This document shows, in pieces, positions 25,248 to 34,539 of a stretch of 64,000 bases of DNA. Position 1 is the first letter of the stretch. The number at the start of each line of letters is the position of its first letter. The translations under genes were made by a program, and so were the position numbers. The stretch is from Streptococcus parasanguinis CC87K (GTDB taxonomy: Bacteria > Bacillota > Bacilli > Lactobacillales > Streptococcaceae), in assembly GCF_000507765.1 (NCBI RefSeq), contig NZ_KI669403.1, positions 62,001 through 126,000 of the forward strand, in the 5' to 3' direction. The notes under the pieces were generated by a model. It did not search any database. It worked only from the letters and a program-made list of their open reading frames with translations, and had not been told where the DNA came from.

Positions 25248-26345
25248 TTAATCAAACTCATTTGCTACGACTTCTAGAGCACGCTCAATAACCACGTGCA
25301 TGTCGTAGTATTTATAGTCTGCTAGCCGTCCACAGAAGATGACTTTGTCATTTTTTGCTGCTTCTTCTTGGTACTTGGCAAACATGGCGTTGTTCTTTTC
25401 ATCATTGATTGGGTAGTAGGGTTCATCCCCACGTTTCCAGTCAGCTGGGTACTCACGTGTGATAACTGTCTTGGGTTGTGTACCATACTCAAAGTGCTTA
25501 TGCTCGATGATCCGAGTGTAAGGAATCTCACGCTCTGTGTAGTTGACCACGGCATTCCCTTGATGATTTTCTTCATCTAAGATTTCGTGTTCAAAACGAA
25601 GACTACGGTACTCCAACTCACCGTGTTTGTAGTCAAAGTACTGGTCAATCATTCCTGTAAAGACAACTTTATCAGCTGAAGCTTCTAGCTCTTCACGATT
25701 GGCAAAGAAGTCAACACCAAGTTCTACTTCTACATCGCCCAACATATTTTCAATGATGACGTTGTAACCACCGATTGGAATTCCTTGGTAACGGTCATTA
25801 AAGTAGTTATTATCAAAGGTCAAACGAACTGGTAGACGTTTGATGATAAATGGTGGAAGATCTGTGGCAGAACGCCCCCATTGTTTTTCAGTGTAGCCCT
25901 TAATCAACTTTTCGTAGATATCTGGACCGATCAATTTGATAGCTTGTTCTTCCAAGTTCTTCGGTTCAACATCTTTCATGTCAGCTGTCTGCTCGGCAAT
26001 CTTGTCCTTGACTTCTTGAGGAGTCTTGGTGCCCCACATAGCATAAAAAGTATTCATGTTGAAGGGAAGATTGTACAGACTGCCCTTGTAGTTAGCTACT
26101 GGTGAGTTGATATAGTTGTTGAATTCAGCGAACTGGTTGACATAATCCCACACTTTTTTGTTGGAGGTATGGAAAATGTGGGCACCGTACTTATGGACGT
26201 TGATGCCTTCAACCTCCTCGCAGTAGATATTTCCACCGATGTGATCTCGCTTGTCAATCACTTTTACTTTTTTACCACGTTTTGTAGCTTCATGTGCGAA
26301 AATGGCTCCAGACAAACCAGTACCAACAATCAGATAATCGTACAT
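25248..26345 (-). CDS. glf: UDP-galactopyranose mutase
   Basis: 365 residues counted from the ATG at 26345, which has GGAG six bases upstream. A further in-frame ATG at 26357 overlaps the wzx stop but lacks a ribosome binding site. FAD-binding GTGLSGAIFAHEATKRGKKVKVIDKRDHIGGN at the N-terminus, and KQWGRSATDLPPFIIKRLPVRLTFDNNYFNDRYQGIPIGGY in the centre, identify Glf. It interconverts UDP-galactopyranose and UDP-galactofuranose. Its presence shows that the polymer carries galactofuranose, as many streptococcal receptor polysaccharides do. Confidence 0.96.
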   Translation of the reverse strand: MYDYLIVGTGLSGAIFAHEATKRGKKVKVIDKRDHIGGNIYCEEVEGINVHKYGAHIFHTSNKKVWDYVNQFAEFNNYINSPVANYKGSLYNLPFNMNTFYAMWGTKTPQEVKDKIAEQTADMKDVEPKNLEEQAIKLIGPDIYEKLIKGYTEKQWGRSATDLPPFIIKRLPVRLTFDNNYFNDRYQGIPIGGYNVIIENMLGDVEVELGVDFFANREELEASADKVVFTGMIDQYFDYKHGELEYRSLRFEHEILDEENHQGNAVVNYTEREIPYTRIIEHKHFEYGTQPKTVITREYPADWKRGDEPYYPINDEKNNAMFAKYQEEAAKNDKVIFCGRLADYKYYDMHVVIERALEVVANEFD

Positions 26346-26356
26346 AGTAGACTCCA

Positions 26357-27769
26357 TTATTTCTTAAATATTTGTTTTAATTCTTTCACATCTACCACTC
26401 TCAGAGATAGGATAGCAATCAGATAAATGATCCCACCAAGCACCGCATACACGAGTACATTCAGGGTAGGGGTGAAATGTAGGAATGGTTTTATAAGGAG
26501 CAAGAGGCCATACATCAGAGCAGATGCGAAAATAATTTTTGTCATAGACCCGATAATTGGAACTTCCTTGAGGTAATGACGGGTATAGTACAGTTGAATC
26601 AGCCATACCAAGGATTCTGTTAAGACGGATACAATGGCTGCACCGATAAAACCAAAATGAGGTAAGAAGAGCACATTCAACCCGACACTGACGATAGCAG
26701 GAATCGTGGTCGACAGCATAAATTCTTTGTTCTTATCATGTGGGATGAGAATTTGAATCCCCATGATATTGGTCCATCCGATGAAGAACATGCGGAAGAT
26801 CATGATAGCGATGGCATAGCGAGCATCTTGGAAATCCTTCCCTAAGAAGAATCGAACAAAGTCATCGTTGACGATCAGCATACCCGCAATGATTGGGAAA
26901 ATGACCAAATTATAGATCAAAAAGGACATTTGGTGCATTTTATTAACAGCCTTGTGATCTCCGGAAGCCAAGAGACTCGCCACGCGCGGAAGCATGACAC
27001 TTCCTAAAGACGTCACAAGGGTCAGCAAAATATTAACCAATTTCAAGGCCTGGTCGTAAATCCCTACATCCTTTGTAGAGGCGAGAGCTCCCAGCATGGT
27101 CCGGTCCAAGGTGACATAGAGGGAAATAGCAATCTGCGGTAAAAAGAGCAGAATGACCGGTTTTAAGTGCACCCGTGCATAGGCCATATCAAAATGGGCT
27201 TTCCCAATGAATTCCTGAGCAGGTAGCCACATACTGAGCTGACCTAAGAGCTCAAAGATAGTGAGTAAGAATACATAGAGATACAGATCATTAGCAGATT
27301 TGACAAACAAGAAGATGGAGATGACTCCAACCAGTTTGACCGTGATATTCCGAACCGTAATCTTGCGGAAGTCCTCTAACCCCTGAAAAAGCCAGGAGAT
27401 ATCGAGTCCCTTTGAAACCAAACTGAGCCCTAAGATATAGGCAACAGGGTTTTGCATGGAAGGAAGCGCCAAGCACAGCAAGACATAGAGTAGGATGGAC
27501 ACAAATGTCGCTCCTAACTGGAGGGTATAAATCCCCCAGAAATTCTTTTGAATGTCTTTGCGGTGTCCTGAGATCTCCTTGGTCCCGTAGTTAGCCACTC
27601 CCAAGGTCGCCAAAAGGATAAAATAGGTGACGATGGAGTTGAAATAGCCATAGGTCCCCAAGTCATTCGAGCTAAAGACCCGCGTCACATACGGAGTGGT
27701 AATAATCGGTAAGATAATCACCAGCAACTGGTAGGAGAGATTATAGGCGTAATTTTTTAACACTTTCAT
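26357..27769 (-). CDS. wzx: polysaccharide repeat-unit flippase
   Basis: 470 residues, with about twelve to fourteen hydrophobic segments. Typical Wzx/MATE-like start (NYAYNLSYQLLVIILPIITTPYVTRVFSSNDLGTYGY) and the central region TLDRTMLGALASTKDVGIYDQALK. It moves the lipid-linked repeat unit across the membrane for polymerisation by Wzy. Six bases downstream of tarJ and overlapping the glf region, so within the operon. Substrate-specific in general, thus one marker of the serotype. Confidence 0.92.
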   Translation of the reverse strand: MKVLKNYAYNLSYQLLVIILPIITTPYVTRVFSSNDLGTYGYFNSIVTYFILLATLGVANYGTKEISGHRKDIQKNFWGIYTLQLGATFVSILLYVLLCLALPSMQNPVAYILGLSLVSKGLDISWLFQGLEDFRKITVRNITVKLVGVISIFLFVKSANDLYLYVFLLTIFELLGQLSMWLPAQEFIGKAHFDMAYARVHLKPVILLFLPQIAISLYVTLDRTMLGALASTKDVGIYDQALKLVNILLTLVTSLGSVMLPRVASLLASGDHKAVNKMHQMSFLIYNLVIFPIIAGMLIVNDDFVRFFLGKDFQDARYAIAIMIFRMFFIGWTNIMGIQILIPHDKNKEFMLSTTIPAIVSVGLNVLFLPHFGFIGAAIVSVLTESLVWLIQLYYTRHYLKEVPIIGSMTKIIFASALMYGLLLLIKPFLHFTPTLNVLVYAVLGGIIYLIAILSLRVVDVKELKQIFKK

Positions 27770-27775
27770 GACTGT

Positions 27776-28801
27776 CTACAATCCCCACTTGAAGACCGTT
27801 TTAAACGGTGTGATCAAATCCGTCGCAAAAGCTCGATGAATATCTGGAATGGTTTGAACTTCTCCATCAACGTGGATAATGTTTTTCAAACGGCTTTGGA
27901 CCCGACGATTAGCCAGCATCTCTACAGCCCGCTCAAAATCCTCACGACCTGAGCGAGAAGATCCTACAAAAGTCAAGCCCTTTTCAAGTACATCTCTTGT
28001 ATTAACTGCGACCCGGTTATCACTAACCCCCATTAACATCACAGTTCCTTGGGGCTTGATATGATCGATAATGTCATTGATGGCCGGTTCACTTCCTTGG
28101 CCACCAGTACACTCAAAGGCGTGATCAAACCGTTGATCGTCTGTCAACTCGCTGGTTAAAATGGCCTGATGAATGAAATTAAACAATTGTAGTTTATCAC
28201 TATTACGCCCAACAACTGTAATCTTCAGCTCTGGATAAAGATAGTGCAAAGAAGTCGCAACCACATATGAAAGACTCCCATCTCCTAAAATCAAAACAGA
28301 CTCTCTTCGTTGATGGGCAATGAGATCAAAGCGATGAATGGCATGCATGGCAACACTACTAAATTCCGCTAAGGCTGTCACAGGGCCCCGAACTTCCTCT
28401 GGATAAGCCACTACACGATCCAGTGGCAAGGCAACGACTTCCTGCATAAAACCATTAAAGCCACTAGACAAGAAGTGCGTCCCCTCCAAATAATTTTCAA
28501 AGAAGACACCCTCTGTTTGATGAGGAGGTTGATTGGGAACCATGGCCACAATCTGTCCTGGTTGATAGGTTCCCGTAGGATCCGCTACCACGATACCAGA
28601 CGACTCATGGATCAGGGCCATGGGTAATTTCTTTTTAAGCACCTTAGGATCCCGTTTCCCTTGATAGTAACGTTGGTCCGCATGACAAATAGCCATGTAA
28701 TAAGGGCGTATTAACACCTTGTCTCCACGGCTCATGTCTTCTTCTTGGTATTTGATGGTAATATTTTTCGGCTGGGTCAGCTGAAAGATTTGGTTCAACA
28801 T
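27776..28801 (-). CDS. tarJ: ribulose-5-phosphate reductase (TarJ-type, CDP-ribitol pathway)
   Basis: 341 residues from the ATG at 28801, which has GAGG at a good distance; an in-frame TTG five codons earlier is less likely. Zinc-dependent medium-chain dehydrogenase pattern: YYMAICHADQRYYQGK near the start, HESSGIVV, and the nucleotide-binding stretch ESVLILGDGSLSYVVATSLHYL. TarJ reduces ribulose-5-phosphate to ribitol-5-phosphate with NADPH. It follows tarI with one base between them, as in teichoic-acid loci. Here the pair is inside the capsule operon, which points to ribitol-phosphate in this polymer. It could partly duplicate a chromosomal tarIJ pair elsewhere. Confidence 0.88.
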   Translation of the reverse strand: MLNQIFQLTQPKNITIKYQEEDMSRGDKVLIRPYYMAICHADQRYYQGKRDPKVLKKKLPMALIHESSGIVVADPTGTYQPGQIVAMVPNQPPHQTEGVFFENYLEGTHFLSSGFNGFMQEVVALPLDRVVAYPEEVRGPVTALAEFSSVAMHAIHRFDLIAHQRRESVLILGDGSLSYVVATSLHYLYPELKITVVGRNSDKLQLFNFIHQAILTSELTDDQRFDHAFECTGGQGSEPAINDIIDHIKPQGTVMLMGVSDNRVAVNTRDVLEKGLTFVGSSRSGREDFERAVEMLANRRVQSRLKNIIHVDGEVQTIPDIHRAFATDLITPFKTVFKWGL

Positions 28802-28802
28802 A

Positions 28803-29510
28803 TTAATTGTCCTCAATCATACCGCGTGCAATTTTCAAATCTGTAATCGTCGTAATTTTAATATTAGAATATTCCCCTTTTGCAAGAGCAACTTTTTTAC
28901 CATTGATGACAAAGATCTTGCAGGCATCTGTCAAGACTTCTTTTTGCTGATCACTCAAGTCATGATACAAGGCAAGAAAGTCTTTCATTTTAAAGGTTTG
29001 AGGGGTTTGACCCTGATAGAGGTATTGACGCTCAGGGATATCCGTGATAAAGGTATTGTCCAAGCTTTGAACAATGGTATCGGTTGCTTCGACCACTGTA
29101 TCCACAACGTCATGGCTCTTAGCTAGTTCAATGTTTTCTTGGATGGTTTTTAGACTAACAAAAGGACGAACTGAATCATGCGTAACAATAATATCCTCAT
29201 CTGTCAAAGGCTGCAGCTCATCGATAGCCAGGATGATGTTTTCGATGGTAGAGTTGCGGTCACTTCCTCCCTCTACAACCAAGATCCGGTCCTTATAAGA
29301 AGACAAGTACTTGTCTACCAGATCTTCCGTATAGGTCACCCAGTCCGGATGAATCCCCAATACAATCTTTTGAATCTCATGGACCAATAAGAACTTCTCA
29401 ACCGTGTGGATTAAAATAGGACGTCCACCCAAATCCAAAAATTGTTTGGGCATATCCGTAATCCCCATCCGTGAGCCTGTCCCACCTGCTAAAATTCCTG
29501 CATAAATCAT
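28803..29510 (-). CDS. tarI: ribitol-5-phosphate cytidylyltransferase (TarI-type)
   Basis: 235 residues from the ATG at 29510, preceded by CAGGAGG that overlaps the end of wzy. The start MIYAGILAGGTGSRMG is the IspD/TarI nucleotide-binding loop, followed by MPKQFLDLGGRPILIHT, THDSVRPF (metal-binding Asp) and GQTPQTFKM. It forms CDP-ribitol from CTP and ribitol-5-phosphate. IspD itself is a close relative, but the tight pairing with tarJ and a LicD-type transferase in the same operon supports the ribitol assignment. Confidence 0.9.
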   Translation of the reverse strand: MIYAGILAGGTGSRMGITDMPKQFLDLGGRPILIHTVEKFLLVHEIQKIVLGIHPDWVTYTEDLVDKYLSSYKDRILVVEGGSDRNSTIENIILAIDELQPLTDEDIIVTHDSVRPFVSLKTIQENIELAKSHDVVDTVVEATDTIVQSLDNTFITDIPERQYLYQGQTPQTFKMKDFLALYHDLSDQQKEVLTDACKIFVINGKKVALAKGEYSNIKITTITDLKIARGMIEDN

Positions 29511-29511
29511 T

Positions 29512-30657
29512 TTAAACCTCCTGATACTTATACCTATCCGCACTCCAAGCAATCCCAATCAATAACAATAATGGGTTATACATTAATTCAAAAAATTGTG
29601 GATCAAACATTGAATGAATAATCAATACAACAAACACAAGTGTTTCAACTGTGTTGAAATATCCTCTCTTAATTAATCGATAATAACTGAACCAAATAAC
29701 GATTAATAGTATTACTCCATAGTGCAATAAGATATTTACAAAAGAGGAATCAACATATAAGTAGTTATCAAAAACTGATGTTGCTCTCTGTTGAAGTTCC
29801 CAATCAATTCTTTGTCCAAATAGATGTACCCCATATAAGGACATCGCTTTATTTCCTAAACTTAGTCGCCCGGTTAAGGCAATGTTTAACGTTTGAAGAA
29901 ATCTGCTATTTGCATTATAAAAATAAGTCAAAAGAATCGGGATAACCATTCCTGCTGTTAGGACAATGTGACCAGTTCTATTCAGTATTTTTTGATCAAT
30001 CACCTTATTTTTAAATAAGTAAACCAATGCTAATGCTACAATCGAAAGATAAAAAGCCGATTTTGTATCTGTGTTGACATAAAAATAATAGTTCACCAAT
30101 CCAAGAAGGAGTGTTTCAAAAAATGTAATTCTATTTCTTCGCAAATACAGATAAACTAGAGTGAAATGAAATAAATAATTCGCTCCAAGACTAACATATT
30201 GGTACCCCTGGCTTAAACGAAGCCTACCACCCAATTGAATTCGTAAAGTATTCTCTATAAATCCTACTTTTAATCCCATAAAAACAAAAAGCATAAATAT
30301 AAAAATTGAACTTGACCAGAGAATCAATATTTTTCTAAAGCTCACATTTTGAATGGAAATAATTAACAAAATAGTCGAAATGATGGTTAGTCCGTCAAAT
30401 AATTTATGGGTTGTAACACCAATTGCCAGTGCCAAACAAATCATCAAAAGAAAGAAAAATAAAAATCTACTTTTGGTTTTTTCTAATACTAGTTTGACAA
30501 AAAGTATAAGGATACAAGCCACCATAGCAACTATCCGATATCTATATATGTTAGGGTACTTATTGACCAAATTTGTTTGAGCTATGAAATTAAAGAGCAA
30601 CCAAATAAAGAAAGCTAAAAAATACAACAACTCTGATAATTTAATTTTTATTTTCAT
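29512..30657 (-). CDS. wzy: polysaccharide polymerase
   Basis: 381 residues, almost wholly hydrophobic with about ten to eleven membrane segments and one larger outer loop (about 265-320, NARFLQ-like to YLYVDSSFVNILLHYG). No catalytic motif is recognised, which is normal for Wzy, so the call rests on topology, size and position in the operon. The DNA is clearly richer in A+T than its neighbours (32% and 35% G+C in two sampled 60-base blocks, against 48% in one block of the initiating transferase gene), a usual mark of transferred polymerase genes. Confidence 0.82.
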   Translation of the reverse strand: MKIKIKLSELLYFLAFFIWLLFNFIAQTNLVNKYPNIYRYRIVAMVACILILFVKLVLEKTKSRFLFFFLLMICLALAIGVTTHKLFDGLTIISTILLIISIQNVSFRKILILWSSSIFIFMLFVFMGLKVGFIENTLRIQLGGRLRLSQGYQYVSLGANYLFHFTLVYLYLRRNRITFFETLLLGLVNYYFYVNTDTKSAFYLSIVALALVYLFKNKVIDQKILNRTGHIVLTAGMVIPILLTYFYNANSRFLQTLNIALTGRLSLGNKAMSLYGVHLFGQRIDWELQQRATSVFDNYLYVDSSFVNILLHYGVILLIVIWFSYYRLIKRGYFNTVETLVFVVLIIHSMFDPQFFELMYNPLLLLIGIAWSADRYKYQEV

Positions 30658-30680
30658 TTGTTTACCTAGGTATACCTAAA

Positions 30681-31646
30681 CTATCCTATCTTTTTCCTAA
30701 CAATATCATATAATCTTGGAGAACATAAAAATAGCACATATTTTAGCTTGTTTTTTGTTGTAATATGTTTATCCAGCACTATCGTTCCAAAATAATGACT
30801 ATAATCTCGACGAATTTTTTTGATTTCTTTGTACATATGAGAACCTAACATAGCATGAACCACATGAAATCCATTAAAGACATAGCGGGTATTGAGCGCT
30901 TTTTTCATTTCCGGATCATCAGGATAGTCTCTCTCGACATAGGCTCTGTTCCATTCCATGGCCTTGTAGAAATCCAAGAGCCGATCGCTATACTTCGAAT
31001 TGACTGTACTACCCGCTCTTCGATAGTATTTATAAAGATTAAGATTGCTTACAGCAATCTCCTTACAAGCTGCAATATGCTCATAGGCAATGGCCAAATC
31101 TTCATAAATCATTCCTTCTGGATAGGGATGTTGGAGTAAGATCTCTTTCTTGTAGAGTTTACCTCCTGAATGGGTCCCAACGTGGTGACCATAGAACATT
31201 TCTTTGAGGGCTGTATGACGATCTAATTTCCTTGAACTTTTTTCATTTAGATCTCCTGAAAAATCTTTGTCCTCATGATTTCTGACTTCAATGACCGGGG
31301 TCGATACAAGGTCAACATTATACTGGTCTTTCAATCCCATTAAATATTCAACAGTTCTACGATCATAATAATCATCTGAATCTAGAAGCATGATCCAATC
31401 AGCTGTTGCCACTCTTACACCGTTGTTGCGGGCATAAGATATTCCCCCATTTTGAAGATGGAGCACTCGAATACGGTCATCTTCCTGAGCATACTGGTCG
31501 CAAATTTCTCCTGATCGATCAGTTGAGCCATCATCGACCAGGATGATTTCGATATTTGAATAGGTCTGTTGTCTAAGACTACCGACACTATACTGTAAAT
31601 ACTCCTCGACATTATAGACCGGTATGACAATCGAAACCTTTTCCAT
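30681..31646 (-). CDS. family 2 glycosyltransferase
   Basis: 321 residues from the ATG at 31646, whose A is also the last base of the wecB stop (TAATG), so translation is coupled. GT2 hallmarks: VSIVIPVYNVEEYL at the start, VDDGSTDRSGEICDQYA, NNGVRVATADWIMLLDSDDYYD (metal-binding DxD). GT-A fold, inverting, cytoplasmic. An open frame extends 14 codons upstream but has no better start. Donor and acceptor cannot be read from the sequence. Confidence 0.88.
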   Translation of the reverse strand: MEKVSIVIPVYNVEEYLQYSVGSLRQQTYSNIEIILVDDGSTDRSGEICDQYAQEDDRIRVLHLQNGGISYARNNGVRVATADWIMLLDSDDYYDRRTVEYLMGLKDQYNVDLVSTPVIEVRNHEDKDFSGDLNEKSSRKLDRHTALKEMFYGHHVGTHSGGKLYKKEILLQHPYPEGMIYEDLAIAYEHIAACKEIAVSNLNLYKYYRRAGSTVNSKYSDRLLDFYKAMEWNRAYVERDYPDDPEMKKALNTRYVFNGFHVVHAMLGSHMYKEIKKIRRDYSHYFGTIVLDKHITTKNKLKYVLFLCSPRLYDIVRKKIG

Positions 31647-32740
31647 TATGCTAATCCCTTCATGATAATTTCTACAATCTGTTGACAAGCTGTTCCATCC
31701 CCATAAGGATTACTTGCCTGGCTCATCTTTTCGTATTCATCTTGATCTTCCAGAAGGAGTTTGAAGTTGCGATAGATGTTTTCTTCTTCTGTTCCGACCA
31801 AATTCAAAGTCCCTGCAGCCACACCTTCTGGGCGCTCTGTCGTATCGCGCATGACAAGGACGGGCTTCCCTAAAGAAGGCGCTTCTTCTTGGACGCCACC
31901 TGAGTCCGTCAAGATCATATAGCTTTGGTTCATGAAATTATGAAAATCAATCACTTCCAAGGGCTCAATGATTTTCATTCGCTCATTCTCTCCAAAAATC
32001 TTGCTAGCCAATTCTCTGACTTTTGGATTTTTGTGAATAGGATAGACCACCTTGACATCTTCAAACTCTTCTAAAATCCGGTTGACCGCACGGAACATGT
32101 GCTCCATAGGTTCTCCAAGATTTTCGCGACGATGGGCCGTCAACATGATGAGCTTGCTTCCTTTTGCCCATTCCAATATAGGGTGGTCGTAGTCTTCTTG
32201 GACTGTAGTTTTTAAGGCATCAATAACAGTATTTCCTGTAACGAAAATATTGGTCCGACCTTCTTTTTGAAGATTCTCTTTTGAAACCTGGGTTGGAGCA
32301 AAATTGTAATCTGCCACTATGGAAGTAGCTTGACGGTTAAACTCTTCAGGATATGGGCTTTGAAGATTGTAAGTCCGAAGCCCTGCTTCCACATGCCCCA
32401 CTTTGATGCCCATATAAAAGGCCGCCAAAGCTGTTGCAAAGGTGGTTGTGGTATCTCCATGGACGAGGACAATATCAGGTTTTTCCTCTTCTAATACCGG
32501 TTGGATTTTTTCCAAGATAGAGGTCGTGATGGTAAATAATGTTTGATTGGCCTTCATAATGCCTAGATTATAGTCTGGAACAACACGAAAAACGTCTAAC
32601 ACTTGGTCCAGCATTTCCTTGTGCTGCCCTGTTACACAGACTACGGTTTCAATGGTATCGTGTTGTTTGAGTTCATTGACCAAAGGACACATTTTAATGG
32701 CTTCTGGACGCGTCCCAAACACTAACATTACTTTTTTCAT
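31646..32740 (-). CDS. wecB: UDP-N-acetylglucosamine 2-epimerase (non-hydrolysing)
   Basis: 364 residues. KVMLVFGTRPEAIKMCPLV at the N-terminus, VHGDTTTTFATALAAFY, GHVEAGLRTYNLQSPYPEEFNRQ, TAHRRENLGEP and LTDSGGVQEEAPSLGKPVLVMRDTTERPE are the standard WecB/MnaA motifs. It converts UDP-GlcNAc to UDP-ManNAc. With a TagA/WecG-type transferase two genes upstream, ManNAc is the expected sugar in this polymer. Also called mnaA in pneumococcal capsule loci. Overlaps the preceding gene by four bases. Confidence 0.95.
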   Translation of the reverse strand: MKKVMLVFGTRPEAIKMCPLVNELKQHDTIETVVCVTGQHKEMLDQVLDVFRVVPDYNLGIMKANQTLFTITTSILEKIQPVLEEEKPDIVLVHGDTTTTFATALAAFYMGIKVGHVEAGLRTYNLQSPYPEEFNRQATSIVADYNFAPTQVSKENLQKEGRTNIFVTGNTVIDALKTTVQEDYDHPILEWAKGSKLIMLTAHRRENLGEPMEHMFRAVNRILEEFEDVKVVYPIHKNPKVRELASKIFGENERMKIIEPLEVIDFHNFMNQSYMILTDSGGVQEEAPSLGKPVLVMRDTTERPEGVAAGTLNLVGTEEENIYRNFKLLLEDQDEYEKMSQASNPYGDGTACQQIVEIIMKGLA

Positions 32741-33822
32741 TTTGAACCCTTCCTCATCGATTGGTAAAAGTTCCGATAGTTGTCTAAAAAGATCGGATAG
32801 CTAAACTTGTTATCATAATCTCTTTTTGCTCGAGCAGCTAAAGAGGCTCTTTTCTCAGGATCCTCTGCCAATTTTTTAATTGCTTGAGCTAAGGCCTGCG
32901 GATCCTCAGCTGGGACGAGGATCCCATTGCCAGAATTCACCACTTCGTTCACACCTGGAATATCTGTTGCAATCATCGTTTTGCCGTTCATAAAGGCCTC
33001 GATTGCAACCAATCCAAATCCTTCAAAGATCGATGGAAGAACACAAAAGTCAAAGCTATTGATACACTCTACCACGTCACTACGGTAGCCCAAAAAATGA
33101 ATTCTTTCTTCCAGATTCAACTCTTTTGTTTGATTTATCAAATCATTTTTTAATTCTCCGTCACCGATAAGAAACAAGGATACACTTGGATTTGTCACAA
33201 GTGACATGGCTTGGATCAGATAGGGTAACCCTTTTTGTTCGGACAGGCGAGCGATACAGCCTATTTTGATACCGTCACACTGAGTAATTTCATTTACTGT
33301 ATGCTCACTTTGTTTCATTTTCACTCCATTATAAATCACAATAGAGTTTTTTGACCCTACATCATTAAGGATATTTCCCTGGACAGCTTGACTGACAGCA
33401 ACCGTTCGAGCCTTTCCTAGGGCGAATTTATAAAGTGGTAATTTATCCTTGAAAACATTATGGGCTGTATAGACATGGATCAATTTTGGATGGCGCATCT
33501 GCAGCAAACGAATATAGAAAGCAGCCATCCGGTGATGGGTGTGAACAATAGTGATCTCATTTTCTTTGATGATCTTGGAAAGACTAGCAAGAATCTTGAG
33601 GACAGTAGCTGGCTGTTTGCTATCGACATCTAGAATCCGATGGTGTTGAATCCCATTCTCTGCTAGTTTTTCTTCCCACAATCCACCAGTAGACGCAACA
33701 TGAACCTGGTCAAATTCATCCTTGAGGTCTGTCGCCAACTGATAGACAATGCGCTCTGCCCCACCGATATCCATGGTCCGCGAAATGTGCAGAATATTAT
33801 TTTTTTGCTTTCCGTTTTTCAT
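32737..33822 (-). CDS. family 4 glycosyltransferase
   Basis: 361 residues. N-terminal GT-B motif MDIGGAERIVYQLATDL, central KIGCIARLSEQKGLPYLIQAM and the E-x7-E motif in PSIFEGFGLVAIEAFMNGKTMIATDIPGVNEVV are those of GT4 retaining transferases. Cytoplasmic. It overlaps the preceding gene by 26 bases and the epimerase gene by four. Probably adds an alpha-linked sugar to the growing repeat unit; which sugar cannot be told. Confidence 0.88.
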   Translation of the reverse strand: MKNGKQKNNILHISRTMDIGGAERIVYQLATDLKDEFDQVHVASTGGLWEEKLAENGIQHHRILDVDSKQPATVLKILASLSKIIKENEITIVHTHHRMAAFYIRLLQMRHPKLIHVYTAHNVFKDKLPLYKFALGKARTVAVSQAVQGNILNDVGSKNSIVIYNGVKMKQSEHTVNEITQCDGIKIGCIARLSEQKGLPYLIQAMSLVTNPSVSLFLIGDGELKNDLINQTKELNLEERIHFLGYRSDVVECINSFDFCVLPSIFEGFGLVAIEAFMNGKTMIATDIPGVNEVVNSGNGILVPAEDPQALAQAIKKLAEDPEKRASLAARAKRDYDNKFSYPIFLDNYRNFYQSMRKGSK

Positions 33823-34537
33823 GTACTACTCTCTTAATAAAAGTGGCATTTCCTACAAAATAGCGCTTAAAGAGGCGTTTTGGTTCATTGGCCACACGGA
33901 ATAACCATTCCAGATTGGCCTTTTGCATCCACATAGGTGCCCGCTTGATATGTCCTGAAAGGACATCAAAGCTTCCTCCCACTCCCATAAAGACAGAGTT
34001 GACTCCATTGTCCATAAACTTCTGGATCAAGTACTCTTTTTTAGGAGAGGTAATGCCGACAAAGACAAAATCTGGATTCTTCTCACGAATATCTTCTTGA
34101 ATAGCCTCTTCCTCTTCAGCAGAGAAATAGCCATTGCGATGCCCCACTACTCGGAGATTCGGATAATCCTTTTTAAAGATAGTTAACATATCTGTCAAGA
34201 CTTCCTCTTTTGCCCCGAAGAAGTAGACAGAGTAGCCTTTTTCATTGGCCAAATGGAGCAATTCCTGCATCAAATCAATGCCTGCCACGCGCTCTGGTAC
34301 AGAATAGCCCAAATAGCGCGCTGCGAGAACAACAGAAGCACCGTCTGCATTAATGATTTCAGATTCATTAACTATCTTCTTGATGGCTTCGTCTGTCGCA
34401 CACTGATTGAGCTTATCTGCGTTGACCCCCATCAAATGGAGTGGTTTTTTATCTCGTACAAATTTTTCTGTAGCAGCAACGGTTTCTGCCATTGTTAAAG
34501 GGTCAATTCTGACCCCCATCATTGTAAAACTTTTCAA
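33797..34537 (-). CDS. WecG/TagA/CpsF-family glycosyltransferase, probable ManNAc transferase
   Basis: 246 residues starting with TTG at 34537, which has GGGGAGA seven bases upstream and gives the family-typical opening MKSFTMMGVRIDPLTMAE; a frame-extending TTG at 34552 has no such support. GT26 hallmarks: NADGASVVLAARYLGYSVPERVAGIDL, YFFGAKEEVL, VGHRNGYFSAEEEEAIQEDIREKNPDFVFVGITSPKKE and VGGSFDVLSGHIKRAPMWMQKANLEWLFR. Family members move ManNAc or related sugars to lipid-linked intermediates (WchO in pneumococcal loci, TagA in teichoic acid). With the 2-epimerase in the operon this is the likely second sugar after the initiating one. Confidence 0.87.
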   Translation of the reverse strand: MKSFTMMGVRIDPLTMAETVAATEKFVRDKKPLHLMGVNADKLNQCATDEAIKKIVNESEIINADGASVVLAARYLGYSVPERVAGIDLMQELLHLANEKGYSVYFFGAKEEVLTDMLTIFKKDYPNLRVVGHRNGYFSAEEEEAIQEDIREKNPDFVFVGITSPKKEYLIQKFMDNGVNSVFMGVGGSFDVLSGHIKRAPMWMQKANLEWLFRVANEPKRLFKRYFVGNATFIKRVVHEKRKAKK

Positions 34538-34539
34538 GC

